Positions 25,263 through 34,320 of a stretch of 64,000 nt of DNA are shown in pieces. How positions within the stretch are numbered: position 1 is the stretch's first letter; each line of letters opens with the position of its first letter. A program made the position numbers and the translations under genes. The DNA comes from Roseibium sp. (lineage in GTDB: Bacteria; Pseudomonadota; Alphaproteobacteria; Rhizobiales; Stappiaceae): contig JAEPNV010000016.1 in assembly GCA_017643215.1 (NCBI GenBank), positions 53,650 through 117,649 of the forward strand. Reading direction: 5' to 3'. Below the pieces are notes generated by a model. It did no database searches and was not told the DNA's origin. It was given only the letters and a program-made list of their open reading frames with translations.

Positions 25263-25916
25263 ATGCAGATCCATTCCGACTTGACCAAACGTGCCGTTGT
25301 CGACACCAACGGCCTTGATTGGGTCCCCTCTCCGATGGCCGGCGTGGAACGGCGCATGCTTGAACGCGACGGCGGCGAGGTCGCCCGCGCGACAAGCCTG
25401 GTGCGGTATGCGCCCGGATCCGCGTTTTCCGCTCATGCCCATGATCTTGGCGAGGAATTCCTCGTGCTCGACGGCGTGTTCTCCGACGAAAGCGGCGACT
25501 TTCCGGCCGGCATGTATGTGCGCAATCCACCCGGCTCGAGCCACGTGCCATCGAGCGCGCCGGGCGCGGTCATCCTGGTCAAACTGCGGCAGATGGAGCC
25601 GTACGACGATACCTTCGTCCGGATCAACACCGGCGACGACACCGGCTGGCAGGACGGACGTCCCGGGGAAAAGCTGTTGCCGCTTTTTGTCCGCCCGGCC
25701 GAAGAGGTCGTCATGCTCGACTGGGACGCGGGAACGTCGTTCGCGGACACCGTCCTTACCGGTGGCGCGGAGTATTTCGTAGTTTCGGGAAGCTTCAGCG
25801 ACGACGCGGGAACCTACCCGGCCGGAACGTGGCTGCGGCTTCCACCCGGGTCCCGGCAAAAAATCACCACGGCGACCGGCGCGCGCGTCTGGCGCAAGAC
25901 CGGCCATCTGGCCTGA
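25263..25916 (+). CDS. ChrR-like double cupin protein
   Basis: A 217-residue protein with two successive cupin folds. The first (about 15-105) has the metal-type motif FSAHAHDLGEEFLVLDGVFSDE, closely like the ChrR cupin domain. The second (about 115-217) is a divergent copy with DAGTSFADTVLTGGAEYFVVSG. ChrR normally restrains a group 4 sigma factor with an N-terminal zinc domain. That domain and the sigma gene are absent here, so this is probably a stand-alone cupin, perhaps a sensor or small-molecule enzyme. GGAG lies 11 bases before the ATG. Confidence 0.82.
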   Translation: MQIHSDLTKRAVVDTNGLDWVPSPMAGVERRMLERDGGEVARATSLVRYAPGSAFSAHAHDLGEEFLVLDGVFSDESGDFPAGMYVRNPPGSSHVPSSAPGAVILVKLRQMEPYDDTFVRINTGDDTGWQDGRPGEKLLPLFVRPAEEVVMLDWDAGTSFADTVLTGGAEYFVVSGSFSDDAGTYPAGTWLRLPPGSRQKITTATGARVWRKTGHLA

Positions 25917-25993
25917 GGCGCAAAACGGCTCTTTTCCACCAACAATACTGGCAAGCTGCGTATCTTGCCGGACTTGCGCGGCTTTCTCCCAAC

Positions 25994-26015
25994 ACATATG
26001 AATATCTGAATATGT
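25994..26015. promoter_or_regulatory. AT-rich dyad upstream of secreted rhodanese gene
   Basis: ACATAT-N10-ATATGT has perfect 6-bp arms and contains two TGAATAT repeats 8 bases apart. It lies 38 bases before the rhodanese ATG. Small dimeric regulators such as ArsR-family sulfur sensors bind sites of this kind. The match is to symmetry only, not to a specific consensus. Confidence 0.35.
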
Positions 26016-26052
26016 TATCTCCGTGCGCAATCGCAGAGATTGGGAGGAAGCC

Positions 26053-26613
26053 ATGCGTTTGATTTTGTTTATTTGTCTGGGTCTCTTGACCGTCTCCAGC
26101 ACCGCGTACGCGGAGGACCTTTTGCCGGTCCGCGGCAAAGCCAAGGTCGTGACCATTGAAACGGAAGACGGCGCCATGGACCTGACCCGGTCCAAAACCG
26201 AAGCCGCGCTTATCGGCGGCGTGCTTCAGCCGATGGTGCCGGTCCCCGGCGTGACACCGGTCGGCGAACTGGAAGTGATCAAGGCATTGGAAAACAAAAG
26301 CGCGCATGTGGTGGATATGCGCACGCTCGACTGGCGGACACAGGCGACCATTCCCGGCAGCATCCACATCCCCTATATCGAGGTGGCTTCGCGTCTCGAC
26401 GAGCTCGGCTGCGCGGGCGGCCCGGGCGCGTGGGATTGTACAGGCGCGGACAAGATCATCGCGTTTTGCAACGGCCCGGCCTGCGGCCAAAGCCCGATCG
26501 CGATCAAAGCCATGGTCCGCGAGGGCTTTCCGCCCGAGAACATCTCATATTATCGCGGCGGCATGCAGAGCTGGATGGTTTTGGGCCTGACCACGGCCGA
26601 GGACATGTTCTAG
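26053..26613 (+). CDS. Secreted rhodanese-like domain protein
   Basis: A 186-residue protein with a signal peptide (MRLILFICLGLLTVSSTAYA, cleaved before ED) and one rhodanese domain. The substrate-binding segment is VVDMRTLDWRTQATIPGSIHIPY and the catalytic Cys loop is AFCNGPACGQSP. It would handle sulfane sulfur in the periplasm. GGGAGGAAG before the ATG is a strong ribosome site and sets the start. The extra Cys residues in GCAGGPGAWDCTG may form a disulfide. Confidence 0.88.
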   Translation: MRLILFICLGLLTVSSTAYAEDLLPVRGKAKVVTIETEDGAMDLTRSKTEAALIGGVLQPMVPVPGVTPVGELEVIKALENKSAHVVDMRTLDWRTQATIPGSIHIPYIEVASRLDELGCAGGPGAWDCTGADKIIAFCNGPACGQSPIAIKAMVREGFPPENISYYRGGMQSWMVLGLTTAEDMF

Positions 26614-26635
26614 CGGCAAGCGGCGACAGCCTCCG

Positions 26636-27046
26636 TCAGGCAGCCTTGCTGCTTCGCTTCCATTTCAGCCAAAGCGCAAGTCCAAGTGCGCACATTGTCA
26701 CGATATGGAACGCCACCAGCGTATTCAGATATGCGCGTTCGTCCGGGGTCCGGGCGAATGCCTCCGGCACATCGACGATCCAATCGCGTCCGAGGGTATA
26801 AAGAAGGATCTGGCTGACCGCCGCAACGAAGAAGGCCGCATATCCAGCCGCCACGCCACGCAGCAGACCGGCAACCACCACAATGTCGAGCAGCAAGTAG
26901 ACGACATCAAGCACCTGCCATTTGAGCGGCGCGTCCGGCCAGTCAAATCCCGCCATGCCGGCCATGTTCAGAATATGGACAAGTGCGCCATAGGCGTAAA
27001 AGGCGCCAATCACCCAGTGTGTGACGGTGATGTAAAGGCGGGCCAT
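26636..27046 (-). CDS. Hypothetical membrane protein with four predicted TM segments
   Basis: A 136-residue hydrophobic protein of unknown family. Four helices are visible: VTHWVIGAFYAYGALVHIL, VYLLLDIVVVAGLL, YAAFFVAAVSQILLYTL and LVAFHIVTMCALGLALWL, ending in a basic tail (KWKRSSKAA). The start is uncertain: ATG 27046 has a poor ribosome site, and an in-frame GTG at 27166 would add 40 polar residues. It converges with the secreted rhodanese gene. Confidence 0.6.
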   Translation of the reverse strand: MARLYITVTHWVIGAFYAYGALVHILNMAGMAGFDWPDAPLKWQVLDVVYLLLDIVVVAGLLRGVAAGYAAFFVAAVSQILLYTLGRDWIVDVPEAFARTPDERAYLNTLVAFHIVTMCALGLALWLKWKRSSKAA

Positions 27047-27277
27047 GAGCGGCAAATGATCCGCATTCTGATGCTTGAGCGGGCCCGTATAGACCGGATG
27101 AATCGCTGCGCCAACCCCGATTTCCGCATGGCGGATTATGAAAGATATATAGTCTGGCGGCCGCACCCCTTTGAGCGTCGCGGAAACGCGTGTGAATGGA
27201 AGCCTTGCGGGTCAAAATGCGCCGCTCTACGAATACAGACGATGTCATGGACTATTGCAGATCAACGCGCAACAGGA

Positions 27278-28369
27278 TCAACCCACGCGTTCAGGCCGGG
27301 AGGCAACCCTCCCCATCTTCGCGTGGCAAACGGACTTCGAGAATTCTTTCAACAAGATGGGATCCAGCTTCCCTTTCATTTCCCACATAATCGACAGCGC
27401 CTGGCGGGGGCTGTATGCCTCCTTATAGGCTCTTCTTTCGATCAGCGCCGAGTAGACATCGGAGATGGTCATGACCCGTACCAACGGCGAAATTTGCGAA
27501 CCCGATAAGCCGTCCGGATAGCCACTGCCATCGAGCAGTTCATGGTGAGACCGGGTGGTCTCGATCGTTGCTCTAGGAAGGCAGCCGTGCCTTTTCAGAA
27601 AATCGGCACCGTTCGATGGATGTTTTTTGACCAATTCATGGTTTTCCGGGCTGAGTTTGCCGGGATTGTCCAGAACCTCGAGCGGCACGAACATCTTGCC
27701 GATATCATGGAGAAGCGCCGCTTTGGTCAGGAACGCCTGATCTGAACGCGGCAGCGCAAGGTGCTTGGCGAAGGCGGAAATCACACTGGCGACCAGCAAG
27801 GAATGCTGGAATGTCTGGCTGTGGTGTTGTTGGACCTGGGCAAGCCATTCCTTTTCCCGTCCAAGGTCAATCAGCGTCGAGACGTGGAGAGCCGCTGCGC
27901 CAACGGACTGATCCTTGACAAAGGACCTCTTCGCAACGCTTTCAGCCATGCCGGCCAGCGCTGTGTCGCAAACCTTGACCGCGCGCTCGATGCCTCCAGG
28001 GCTGAGCGCCGTCGTGCGAATATGCTCCTCAAGAACACGCTCAATGTTCTTTACGATGAGGTCCGGTTTTTCGGTCTTATGAATGAGCGCAGAGACGCCG
28101 TTGGCGTTCCAAAAAACCCGTTCCAGCTTGGATTTGACGTCAATAATCGCCACTGCCGGTGTGTCCGGGAAGCGACGAATAACTCCCTCAACCGCCCGCC
28201 GTTTGGCGTCGGTGTTGACCTTGAGATCGAAGATCAGAAACACCGGATCAGCATCCACGATAGACGGCATATCCCCAAACAGATCAAAGGATTGCACGTC
28301 AAACCGCGCTTCCACATGCTGAAAATTACTCGTCACCGGCAAGGATCGATCAATGACCCGCAAAAACAT
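27278..28369 (-). CDS. HD-GYP domain phosphodiesterase with receiver-like N-terminus
   Basis: A 363-residue protein. Residues 1-115 resemble a response-regulator receiver fold (VFLIFDLK, with Asp48 as the possible phosphate acceptor), but the sequence is divergent. Residues 180-340 hold an HD-GYP domain with HD at 221-222 (LLHDIGKMFVP) and GYP at 283-285 (GSGYPDGLSG). This is a likely c-di-GMP phosphodiesterase. No histidine kinase gene is adjacent. It is the second c-di-GMP protein in the window. Confidence 0.9.
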   Translation of the reverse strand: MFLRVIDRSLPVTSNFQHVEARFDVQSFDLFGDMPSIVDADPVFLIFDLKVNTDAKRRAVEGVIRRFPDTPAVAIIDVKSKLERVFWNANGVSALIHKTEKPDLIVKNIERVLEEHIRTTALSPGGIERAVKVCDTALAGMAESVAKRSFVKDQSVGAAALHVSTLIDLGREKEWLAQVQQHHSQTFQHSLLVASVISAFAKHLALPRSDQAFLTKAALLHDIGKMFVPLEVLDNPGKLSPENHELVKKHPSNGADFLKRHGCLPRATIETTRSHHELLDGSGYPDGLSGSQISPLVRVMTISDVYSALIERRAYKEAYSPRQALSIMWEMKGKLDPILLKEFSKSVCHAKMGRVASRPERVG

Positions 28370-28916
28370 CTCTTCCGCCTTTCAGTGCCCGACCGGTGCG
28401 CCGATCAGATCTGGCAAATCGGACCTTCGTTGAACGTGGATAACGCAGTTCGTCGTGACGGTCCGGCCGTGCGGGCCCTTCACGCGAAGACGGACTGGTC
28501 CGAGTCGCCTAACAATCGCTATTTGGTATAAAATACTGGTCGGTATTTTCTAAAATATAGTAAACTCAAATAACCACAATCGGTCGACACTATTTTTAAA
28601 TCGCTCATTCCCAAAGAACGACTCAGGCCTTGTATTTTTTGGATTTTTAACTACAGATTTTATTTCATTGTTAGATTTAACACTTCTACCGTGTTTGACG
28701 TGAGCCTCTGGCCTCAAAACTCTATTACGGCATTACCAGTTTGCGGCCGTTTGCCGAAGGCTCTCCGCTCCTCTTCAGGTGTCCAACCGGAAAAACAGCG
28801 CGATCTGGCGGGCGACAAATCCAGGCATCGGCGCAAACTTCGCCTGCGCCGTTCGGGAACGGCCGGCCGAATGCATGCCGGATCGAAATTCCGGGCAGCG
28901 TGGACTGGTCGCCGCG
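28370..28916. other. Long intergenic interval with an AT-rich island
   Basis: About 550 bases without a supported gene, upstream of the HD-GYP gene and downstream of malonyl-CoA decarboxylase. Bases about 28505-28720 are strikingly AT-rich against a GC-rich background. The inverted repeat AAAATAC-N6-GTATTTT lies at 28530-28549. A small RNA or remnant of acquired DNA is possible. No ORF in it has coding character. Confidence 0.5.
28530..28549. repeat. Perfect AT-rich inverted repeat
   Basis: AAAATAC and GTATTTT form a 7-bp perfect stem with a 6-base loop, about 160 bases upstream of the HD-GYP start. It could be an operator or a weak terminator. Nothing further supports either. Confidence 0.4.
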
Positions 28917-30272
28917 TCAGCCTGCTGCCGCCACTGGTCTGGTCTCGGGGACGGTGCGCGCCATCCGGGTCACGGCGGAGCTCGCCGCGACCACGCCACT
29001 GGCAGCGAAGCTCTCGTGATTCTTTTCGATGTAACGAAGATCGTAAAGATAATTGACCATGAAGCCGTGTGCCTGGGCGAGGCCGTTCGTGGACAGGTCC
29101 CCCCGCCAGTTGATCCGCTCCAACCGGGCACCATTGCCAAGGTGAAACCGGGCGACCGGGTCGACCGGCCGGCCGTTTCGATCTTTTTCGCGGATCAGAT
29201 AATGCGCGCAAAGGGCCGGCAAGACCGTTTCGAGCCGATCGGAGATGATGGTGTCATCGGGCCAGTCTGACCGGGTGAGTGCCCCGGCCAGATCGGGCGC
29301 CAAAAGCATTTCCGCTGCCTGTTCAGCGGCATCCAAACGCCGGCTGAGCCAACGGGCAAAACCGGGCACTGGCGACAGGGTGACGAAGGTTTTCAAGGCC
29401 GGCAGTTCCCGGCGCAGTTCTTCCACGACTTGCTTGATCAGAAAATTGCCGAAGGAAATACCGCGCAGACCCTTTTGGCAATTCGAGATGGAGTAAAAAA
29501 CGGCCGTCGCCGCGTTTTGCGGTTGAAGTTCTGCCCGTTCCTCCGCGAGGATCGGCGCAATTGCGCCGGGTATCTCCTTAGTCAGCGCGACCTCCACAAA
29601 GATCAGCAGATCGTCGACCAATGCGGGGTGAAAGAACGCATAAAGACGCCGGTCCTCCAGCCCAATCCTGCGGCGCAAGTCGTCCCACCCATCGATTTCA
29701 TGAACCGCCTCGTATTCGATGATCTTTTCCAGGATCGCGGCCGGCGTCGACCAATCGATGCGCTTCATCACCAAAAAGCCGCGGTTGAACCAGGAGGATA
29801 ACAGATGCTCGAAATCCTGGTCCACATCGCGCAAGCCCGGATGATGGGGCAGGACCTTGAGCAGATCGGCACGCATGTCGACCAGCGCGCGCGTGCCGCC
29901 CGGCGCAAGATTGAGCCTGCGGATCAGCTCCTGGCGGCGCGGCTCGGACACGACATGCAATTGCCGAAGGCATGCAGGATCGTCCGGCGCGTCGTCATAG
30001 GCCCTGATGGCCGCCCGCACGCTCTGCGGATCGGCGGAAAAGCGGTCACGCAGCGCCCGAAAGAACGCCTCTTTGTCCGCCGCCGGCAGCCGGCCGTATT
30101 CGCCAAGGATTTCCTCTGCGAGCGCGACGCCCGAGGCCTCGCCCCGGCCACTCAACAGCGCCTCGCACAAGTCCACCAGCGGTATATCCGATCGCGGACG
30201 GCGCGCGGTCAGCAGGGCCCGCCCCTGTTCTGTAATGGACGCCAGAAGTTCGCCAAAAAAGCTGGTGTTCAT
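28917..30272 (-). CDS. Malonyl-CoA decarboxylase
   Basis: A 451-residue enzyme that converts malonyl-CoA to acetyl-CoA and CO2. The N-terminal half is helical (about 1-180) and the C-terminal half has the acetyltransferase-like fold. Diagnostic segments are FYSISNCQKGLRGISFGNFLIK and FVTLSPVPGF. ATG 30272 has an AGGA upstream and gives the usual bacterial length; in-frame starts at 30332 and 30422 lack a ribosome site. No malonyl-CoA synthetase or malonate carrier gene is adjacent, unlike rhizobial mat operons. Confidence 0.93.
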   Translation of the reverse strand: MNTSFFGELLASITEQGRALLTARRPRSDIPLVDLCEALLSGRGEASGVALAEEILGEYGRLPAADKEAFFRALRDRFSADPQSVRAAIRAYDDAPDDPACLRQLHVVSEPRRQELIRRLNLAPGGTRALVDMRADLLKVLPHHPGLRDVDQDFEHLLSSWFNRGFLVMKRIDWSTPAAILEKIIEYEAVHEIDGWDDLRRRIGLEDRRLYAFFHPALVDDLLIFVEVALTKEIPGAIAPILAEERAELQPQNAATAVFYSISNCQKGLRGISFGNFLIKQVVEELRRELPALKTFVTLSPVPGFARWLSRRLDAAEQAAEMLLAPDLAGALTRSDWPDDTIISDRLETVLPALCAHYLIREKDRNGRPVDPVARFHLGNGARLERINWRGDLSTNGLAQAHGFMVNYLYDLRYIEKNHESFAASGVVAASSAVTRMARTVPETRPVAAAG

Positions 30273-30513
30273 GCGGCAGGTCCTCAACAGTTCGCTGGCC
30301 CGGCCCCGGACCGTCTCATCAGTGCTCACCATATAACAGTGCGCATCACGTGTTGGACATACAAGTTGCGCCGTGATTGCCACCGCCTGGCAAAACGGGT
30401 GCCGCGCAAACGTCTTCCCCAATGGCCGCCATCCTTACGCCTTCGATCATCTTGCACTGATCCGCCAGACGGGGCACCTTTTCGCCTAGGAGCTGTCGTT
30501 TGAAAGGACCCTC

Positions 30514-31161
30514 ATGGAACGCGCACAGACCTTGGCCGAGCTTGTCGCTGACGGGGCGGTGCATGTGATCGGAATCGGGCTGGGCCTTGCCGCGACACTA
30601 ACCCTGATCATCATTTTGTGGAACAGCCCGGACGCCGCCCGGCAGGCGAGCGTCTTTGTCTATGCCGGTTGCCTGATGGCGATGCTGATCTGTTCCGCAC
30701 TCTACAACATGTTCGCAAAGGACGGCCAAAGCGGGCTATTGCGCCGCCTGGACCACGCGGCGATTTTCCTCATGATCGGCGGGACCTATACGCCGCTTGC
30801 CGCCATGATCATCGGTGGATGGACGGGCGGCATTCTTCTCGGCGTCGTCTGGTCCGGGGCGCTGGTCGGCGCGGCGTTGAAGCTTTTCGCGCTCAAGAGC
30901 CTTGACCGGATCACCGTGCCGATCTGTCTCGGTCTCGGCTGGGTGGTCGTATTCGCCTACAAGCCGTTGCTCACCAATGCCTCGGCCTTCGGATTCTGGA
31001 TGATCCTGACCGGCGGCGCGCTTTATACGGCCGGAACGGCATTCTACGCCTGGAAAAAGCTGCCATTTCAGAACGCCATCTGGCACGTCTTCGTTTTGGC
31101 GGCCGCCGGCTGCCACTTTTCCGCAGTCCTTTACGACGTCGCGCTACGACCGGCGGCGTGA
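30514..31161 (+). CDS. trhA: Hemolysin III family (PAQR/TrhA) membrane protein
   Basis: A 215-residue protein with seven hydrophobic segments. Family residues are visible in ELVADGAVHVIGIGLG (first His), SALYNMF, RRLDHAAIFLMIGGTYTPL (the HD pair of the metal site) and the C-terminal HVFVLAAAGCHFSAV (His pair). The family shares a zinc-binding hydrolase-like core with adiponectin receptors and is involved in membrane energetics; hemolysis is historical naming. It is divergent from malonyl-CoA decarboxylase. Confidence 0.92.
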   Translation: MERAQTLAELVADGAVHVIGIGLGLAATLTLIIILWNSPDAARQASVFVYAGCLMAMLICSALYNMFAKDGQSGLLRRLDHAAIFLMIGGTYTPLAAMIIGGWTGGILLGVVWSGALVGAALKLFALKSLDRITVPICLGLGWVVVFAYKPLLTNASAFGFWMILTGGALYTAGTAFYAWKKLPFQNAIWHVFVLAAAGCHFSAVLYDVALRPAA

Positions 31162-31188
31162 ATCAAGAGGGCGCCCGACCTGCCAGGA

Positions 31189-31923
31189 TTAGGCCGAAAC
31201 GGCCTGCTCTTCGGTCAAGACAACGACTTTCGTGCGCAACGGCACGCGCTCAAAGAGGTCGATCGCGTCCTGATGCCACATCCGGATACACCCCGACGAC
31301 ACGCTTCTGCCAATGCTGGCGGGATCAGGCGTCCCATGGATTCTATAGAGCGTGTCGACCCGGCCTTCCCAAAGGTCCATCGCGCGGGCGCCGAGCGGGT
31401 TTTTCAAACCCGGTGGGAAGCCCTCCTCCCAGTACTTTTCCAGCGAAGGCCGGCGCGCGATCATCTCACGTGGGGGGCGCCACAACGGATGCACGCGTTT
31501 CATCCGGATCAGGGCTTCACCGTTCCATGCAAAACCGGCGCGGCCGACGCCGATGCCGTAGCGCAGCGCCTTGCGGCGGGACAAGGTCCAATAGAGGAAG
31601 TTGTTGTAGGGGTCGACGACCACCGTGCCCGGCGTTTCGGTGGATGTGTACTCCGCCACCTGGCGCCAGTATTTGGGATCGAAGGCCTCGTAGTTGACCG
31701 CCGGCCAGGTGAAATCGCCATCAGCGCGCGCCGCATAGGCTGAAGCATAGTCAAACGTCTCATCCGGCAAGGGCGGCTGGTTGGGCAAGCCGACGGAGTA
31801 ACACCCGGCGAGCGTGGCGCTCAGAGCGGTCAGCCCACCGCCCACGAACAGCCGCCGGGACAATCCGCGGCCGATGTCCTCGCGCGCGCCTCGTTTCAAA
31901 GTAGCGGATCGTGACCGGTCCAT
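31189..31923 (-). CDS. L,D-transpeptidase (YkuD domain), Tat/lipoprotein-like signal
   Basis: A 244-residue enzyme predicted to cross-link peptidoglycan peptides or attach proteins to the wall. The N-terminus has a twin-arginine-like SRRLFVGGG followed by a hydrophobic stretch and a lipobox LAGC around residue 41. The YkuD domain ends in the catalytic set HGTPDPASIGRSVSSGCIRM, with the nucleophile Cys. GGAGG before the ATG supports the start. The region around GVGRAGFAW is the typical core strand. Confidence 0.93.
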   Translation of the reverse strand: MDRSRSATLKRGAREDIGRGLSRRLFVGGGLTALSATLAGCYSVGLPNQPPLPDETFDYASAYAARADGDFTWPAVNYEAFDPKYWRQVAEYTSTETPGTVVVDPYNNFLYWTLSRRKALRYGIGVGRAGFAWNGEALIRMKRVHPLWRPPREMIARRPSLEKYWEEGFPPGLKNPLGARAMDLWEGRVDTLYRIHGTPDPASIGRSVSSGCIRMWHQDAIDLFERVPLRTKVVVLTEEQAVSA

Positions 31924-32102
31924 GACGCCTCCGTCTCAAAACGGCGTTTGTTTGGCGCTTTCGCGCCGATTAGGCAAGTCACATTCGGCTGAATCGGCAT
32001 CCGCCTCTGTAATTGTTCGCATTTTTTCCAATGAAACCGGCATGCTACACCGGATCCACAAAGGCCGGCCGCCCGGTGCGTTCAAAACGGAAAGGATCGT
32101 TC

Positions 32103-33170
32103 TTGCCAAGTCCCGATGCCAACGGCCTGATCACGATCTTCGACGGCCACAACGATACGCTTTTGAAACTTGAGATCGAAGCTGCGGCCGGGCGGGATCG
32201 GAGTTTTTTCGAGTTGGGCTCCAGGGGCCATATCGATCTGCCGAGAGCCCGGGCTGGCGGATTTGCCGGCGGATTGTTCGCCATGTTCGTGCCATCAAAC
32301 CTGAGCCAAGATTTCAGCCGGCCGTTCGATCCCAAGGATCCCGCCAACTATGCGGAAATCGCGCAAGGCGACGCGTTGGCCTTCACATTGAAACTGATGT
32401 CGCGGGCAGTGCGCCTGGAGCGCGACTCCAACGGCGCCGTCGTCGTGTGCCGGACGGTGTCACAGATCCGCAATGCCATGGCGGCCGGCCGGCTTGCCGT
32501 TTCGCTCCATATGGAGGGGGCGGAGGCCATCGACACCGACTTCCATGCCCTGGATGTGCTCTACGCGGGTGGTTTGCGGTCGATCGGCCCGGTCTGGAGC
32601 CGGCCCAATGCCTATGCGGACGGAGTTCCCATGGCCTTCCCGGCCTCTCCCGATACGGGCCCTGGCCTGACCGATGCGGGACGGGCGCTCGTGCGCGCGT
32701 GCAATTCACTCGGTGTGCTCGTCGACCTGTCGCACCTGACGGAAAAGGGTTTTTGGGATGTGGCAGCGGTCACGGGCGCGCCGCTGGTGGCGAGCCATTC
32801 CAACGCCCATGCCCTGTGTGAAAACGCCCGCAATCTGACCGATCGCCAGCTTGACGCAATCCGGGAAAGCAACGGCCTTGTCGGGGTGAATTTTCACATC
32901 GCGTTCCTGCGGCCCGATGGACGGCATGCCGCGACAAAGGGGATCGATCTCATCGTCCGTCACACGGCGTATCTTGTGGAGCGGCTCGGCGAGGATCGCG
33001 TCGGGTTCGGATCGGATTTCGACGGTTGCCTGCCGCCCGCGGACCTGAGGGACGCGGCGAGCCTGCCTGATCTCATGGATGCGCTTCTGGCGGCCGGGTT
33101 TGATCGGCCGCTGCTGGAAAAACTTGCGTTTGGAAACTGGCTGAGCGTCCTGGAACGCACGCAGGCATGA
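32103..33170 (+). CDS. Membrane dipeptidase family enzyme (peptidase M19)
   Basis: A 355-residue zinc dipeptidase-like protein. The N-terminal metal motif is FDGHNDTL, the bridging Glu is in HMEGAEAI, and later ligands are in LSHLTEKGFWD and SHSNAHALC; GFGSDFDG lies near the end. The start is taken as TTG 32103 because AAAGGA lies exactly 6 bases upstream. The ATG at 32031 has no ribosome site and would add basic residues of no clear function. It precedes a GntR gene and a peptide ABC transporter, suggesting cleavage of imported dipeptides. Confidence 0.88.
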   Translation: MPSPDANGLITIFDGHNDTLLKLEIEAAAGRDRSFFELGSRGHIDLPRARAGGFAGGLFAMFVPSNLSQDFSRPFDPKDPANYAEIAQGDALAFTLKLMSRAVRLERDSNGAVVVCRTVSQIRNAMAAGRLAVSLHMEGAEAIDTDFHALDVLYAGGLRSIGPVWSRPNAYADGVPMAFPASPDTGPGLTDAGRALVRACNSLGVLVDLSHLTEKGFWDVAAVTGAPLVASHSNAHALCENARNLTDRQLDAIRESNGLVGVNFHIAFLRPDGRHAATKGIDLIVRHTAYLVERLGEDRVGFGSDFDGCLPPADLRDAASLPDLMDALLAAGFDRPLLEKLAFGNWLSVLERTQA

Positions 33171-33558
33171 CCGAGCGTCCATTGCTCGCGAAAATGTGAC
33201 CGGTGTGTGTGGTATTGCTGATTGTTTCGATGCGTATCAAAACCGACACTCCACGGCGCACGGCATTTTTACCGTGTGTCAAGTTTACGTTAACCCAATG
33301 AACGCCGGAGCCTTGGGACCAACAGAAACACGCCGGGCCATGTTCGGGCGGGACATTGCCCGGCTCCCGTGCCGGCGTCCATGGTTCAGCGGATACCGGC
33401 AAAATTATCGATATGGTGCATGGATCCCATCTGCCATTGTGACCGCCACGCCATCATAATGGTTTGTGTCTGCCACAACGGTGCGCCGAGCATTGCGGCA
33501 GACTGTTGCCGGACCCGCTGCGAGCCCCGGGACATGCTTGATTTGGAGCAAAACGATT
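33171..33558. other. Intergenic interval before the GntR gene
   Basis: About 390 bases without a supported gene. A small inverted repeat CACGG-N8-CCGTG lies near 33259-33276. The region should contain the GntR promoter, but I cannot assign -10/-35 elements with confidence. Confidence 0.4.
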
Positions 33559-34299
33559 ATGACACTCCAGCTGGCCACGGCTGACCGACGGGTCGACAGA
33601 TCGGAGGACCTTCGCGGAACCCGCAAGTCCCGATCGGTTTATGAGGCGCTGAAACGGCAGATTATCGTCGGCGACCTGACGCCGGATTGCGCGATCACCG
33701 AACAGGCGCTGGCACAGGAGTTCGGCTGCTCGCAGAGCACGGTTCGCGAAGCGCTGCTCACGCTTCAGGAAGACGGTTTGGTGGTCCGGCGCGGCTATCG
33801 CGGCACCTTCGTCACCGAGACGAGCGACGAGGAAGCCGGGATCATGCTGCGGCTGCGGCTCAACATCGAACAGGCGGCGATCGGCAAGATTGTCGGCAAT
33901 GTCTCGGAGGCCGTGCTGTGCCAGTTGCGGGATCTGGCCAGCCTGCACGATGAACGCCGGCTGCAACGCAACGCCTTTGGCGTTGCCGAAACCGACATCG
34001 ATTTTCATATCCTGCTGCTGCGGGCCGCGGAAATGCCGCTTCTGGAACCGACGCTGCAACGCACGCTGTTGCATCTGCACCGCTTCATCGTCACGCACCA
34101 CCAATACCGCATGGATTGGGCGAAGGATCCCGAAGCGTCCCATACGGCCCTGATCGACGCGATTGGAAATGGCGACCGGGCGAAAGCGGACGGCCTCATC
34201 GTCCAGCATGTCGGAACGCACCTGGCCGGCATTGATCATTATATCGCCGAAACCGTTTTTGCGGCGGCCGGCGGAACACATGCTCCGGATCAGGTTTAG
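33559..34299 (+). CDS. GntR family transcriptional regulator (FCD type)
   Basis: A 246-residue regulator. The winged helix spans about residues 20-90 with ITEQALAQEFGCSQSTVREAL and GLVVRRGYRGTFV. The helical C-terminal domain (LRLRLNIEQAAIG ... DIDFHILLLRAAEMPLLE) is the FCD/FadR-like effector domain, with metal-type His residues. ATG 33559 has GGAG upstream; the frame remains open further 5' without a better start. It converges with the peptide transporter genes and probably controls them or the dipeptidase. Confidence 0.92.
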   Translation: MTLQLATADRRVDRSEDLRGTRKSRSVYEALKRQIIVGDLTPDCAITEQALAQEFGCSQSTVREALLTLQEDGLVVRRGYRGTFVTETSDEEAGIMLRLRLNIEQAAIGKIVGNVSEAVLCQLRDLASLHDERRLQRNAFGVAETDIDFHILLLRAAEMPLLEPTLQRTLLHLHRFIVTHHQYRMDWAKDPEASHTALIDAIGNGDRAKADGLIVQHVGTHLAGIDHYIAETVFAAAGGTHAPDQV

Positions 34300-34320
34300 G
34301 ATCTGTCGAAGACGACAGGT

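Noticed and set aside
24905..25357. N-terminal extension of the HerA-like ATPase (start at 25357)
   Set aside because: The added 150 residues are low in structure and are encoded partly by the dispersed repeat at 25054-25088. ATG 24904 gives a normal start.
30514..31161. Hemolysin toxin gene
   Set aside because: The family name is historical; the protein is a seven-helix PAQR-type membrane protein and nothing nearby suggests a toxin.
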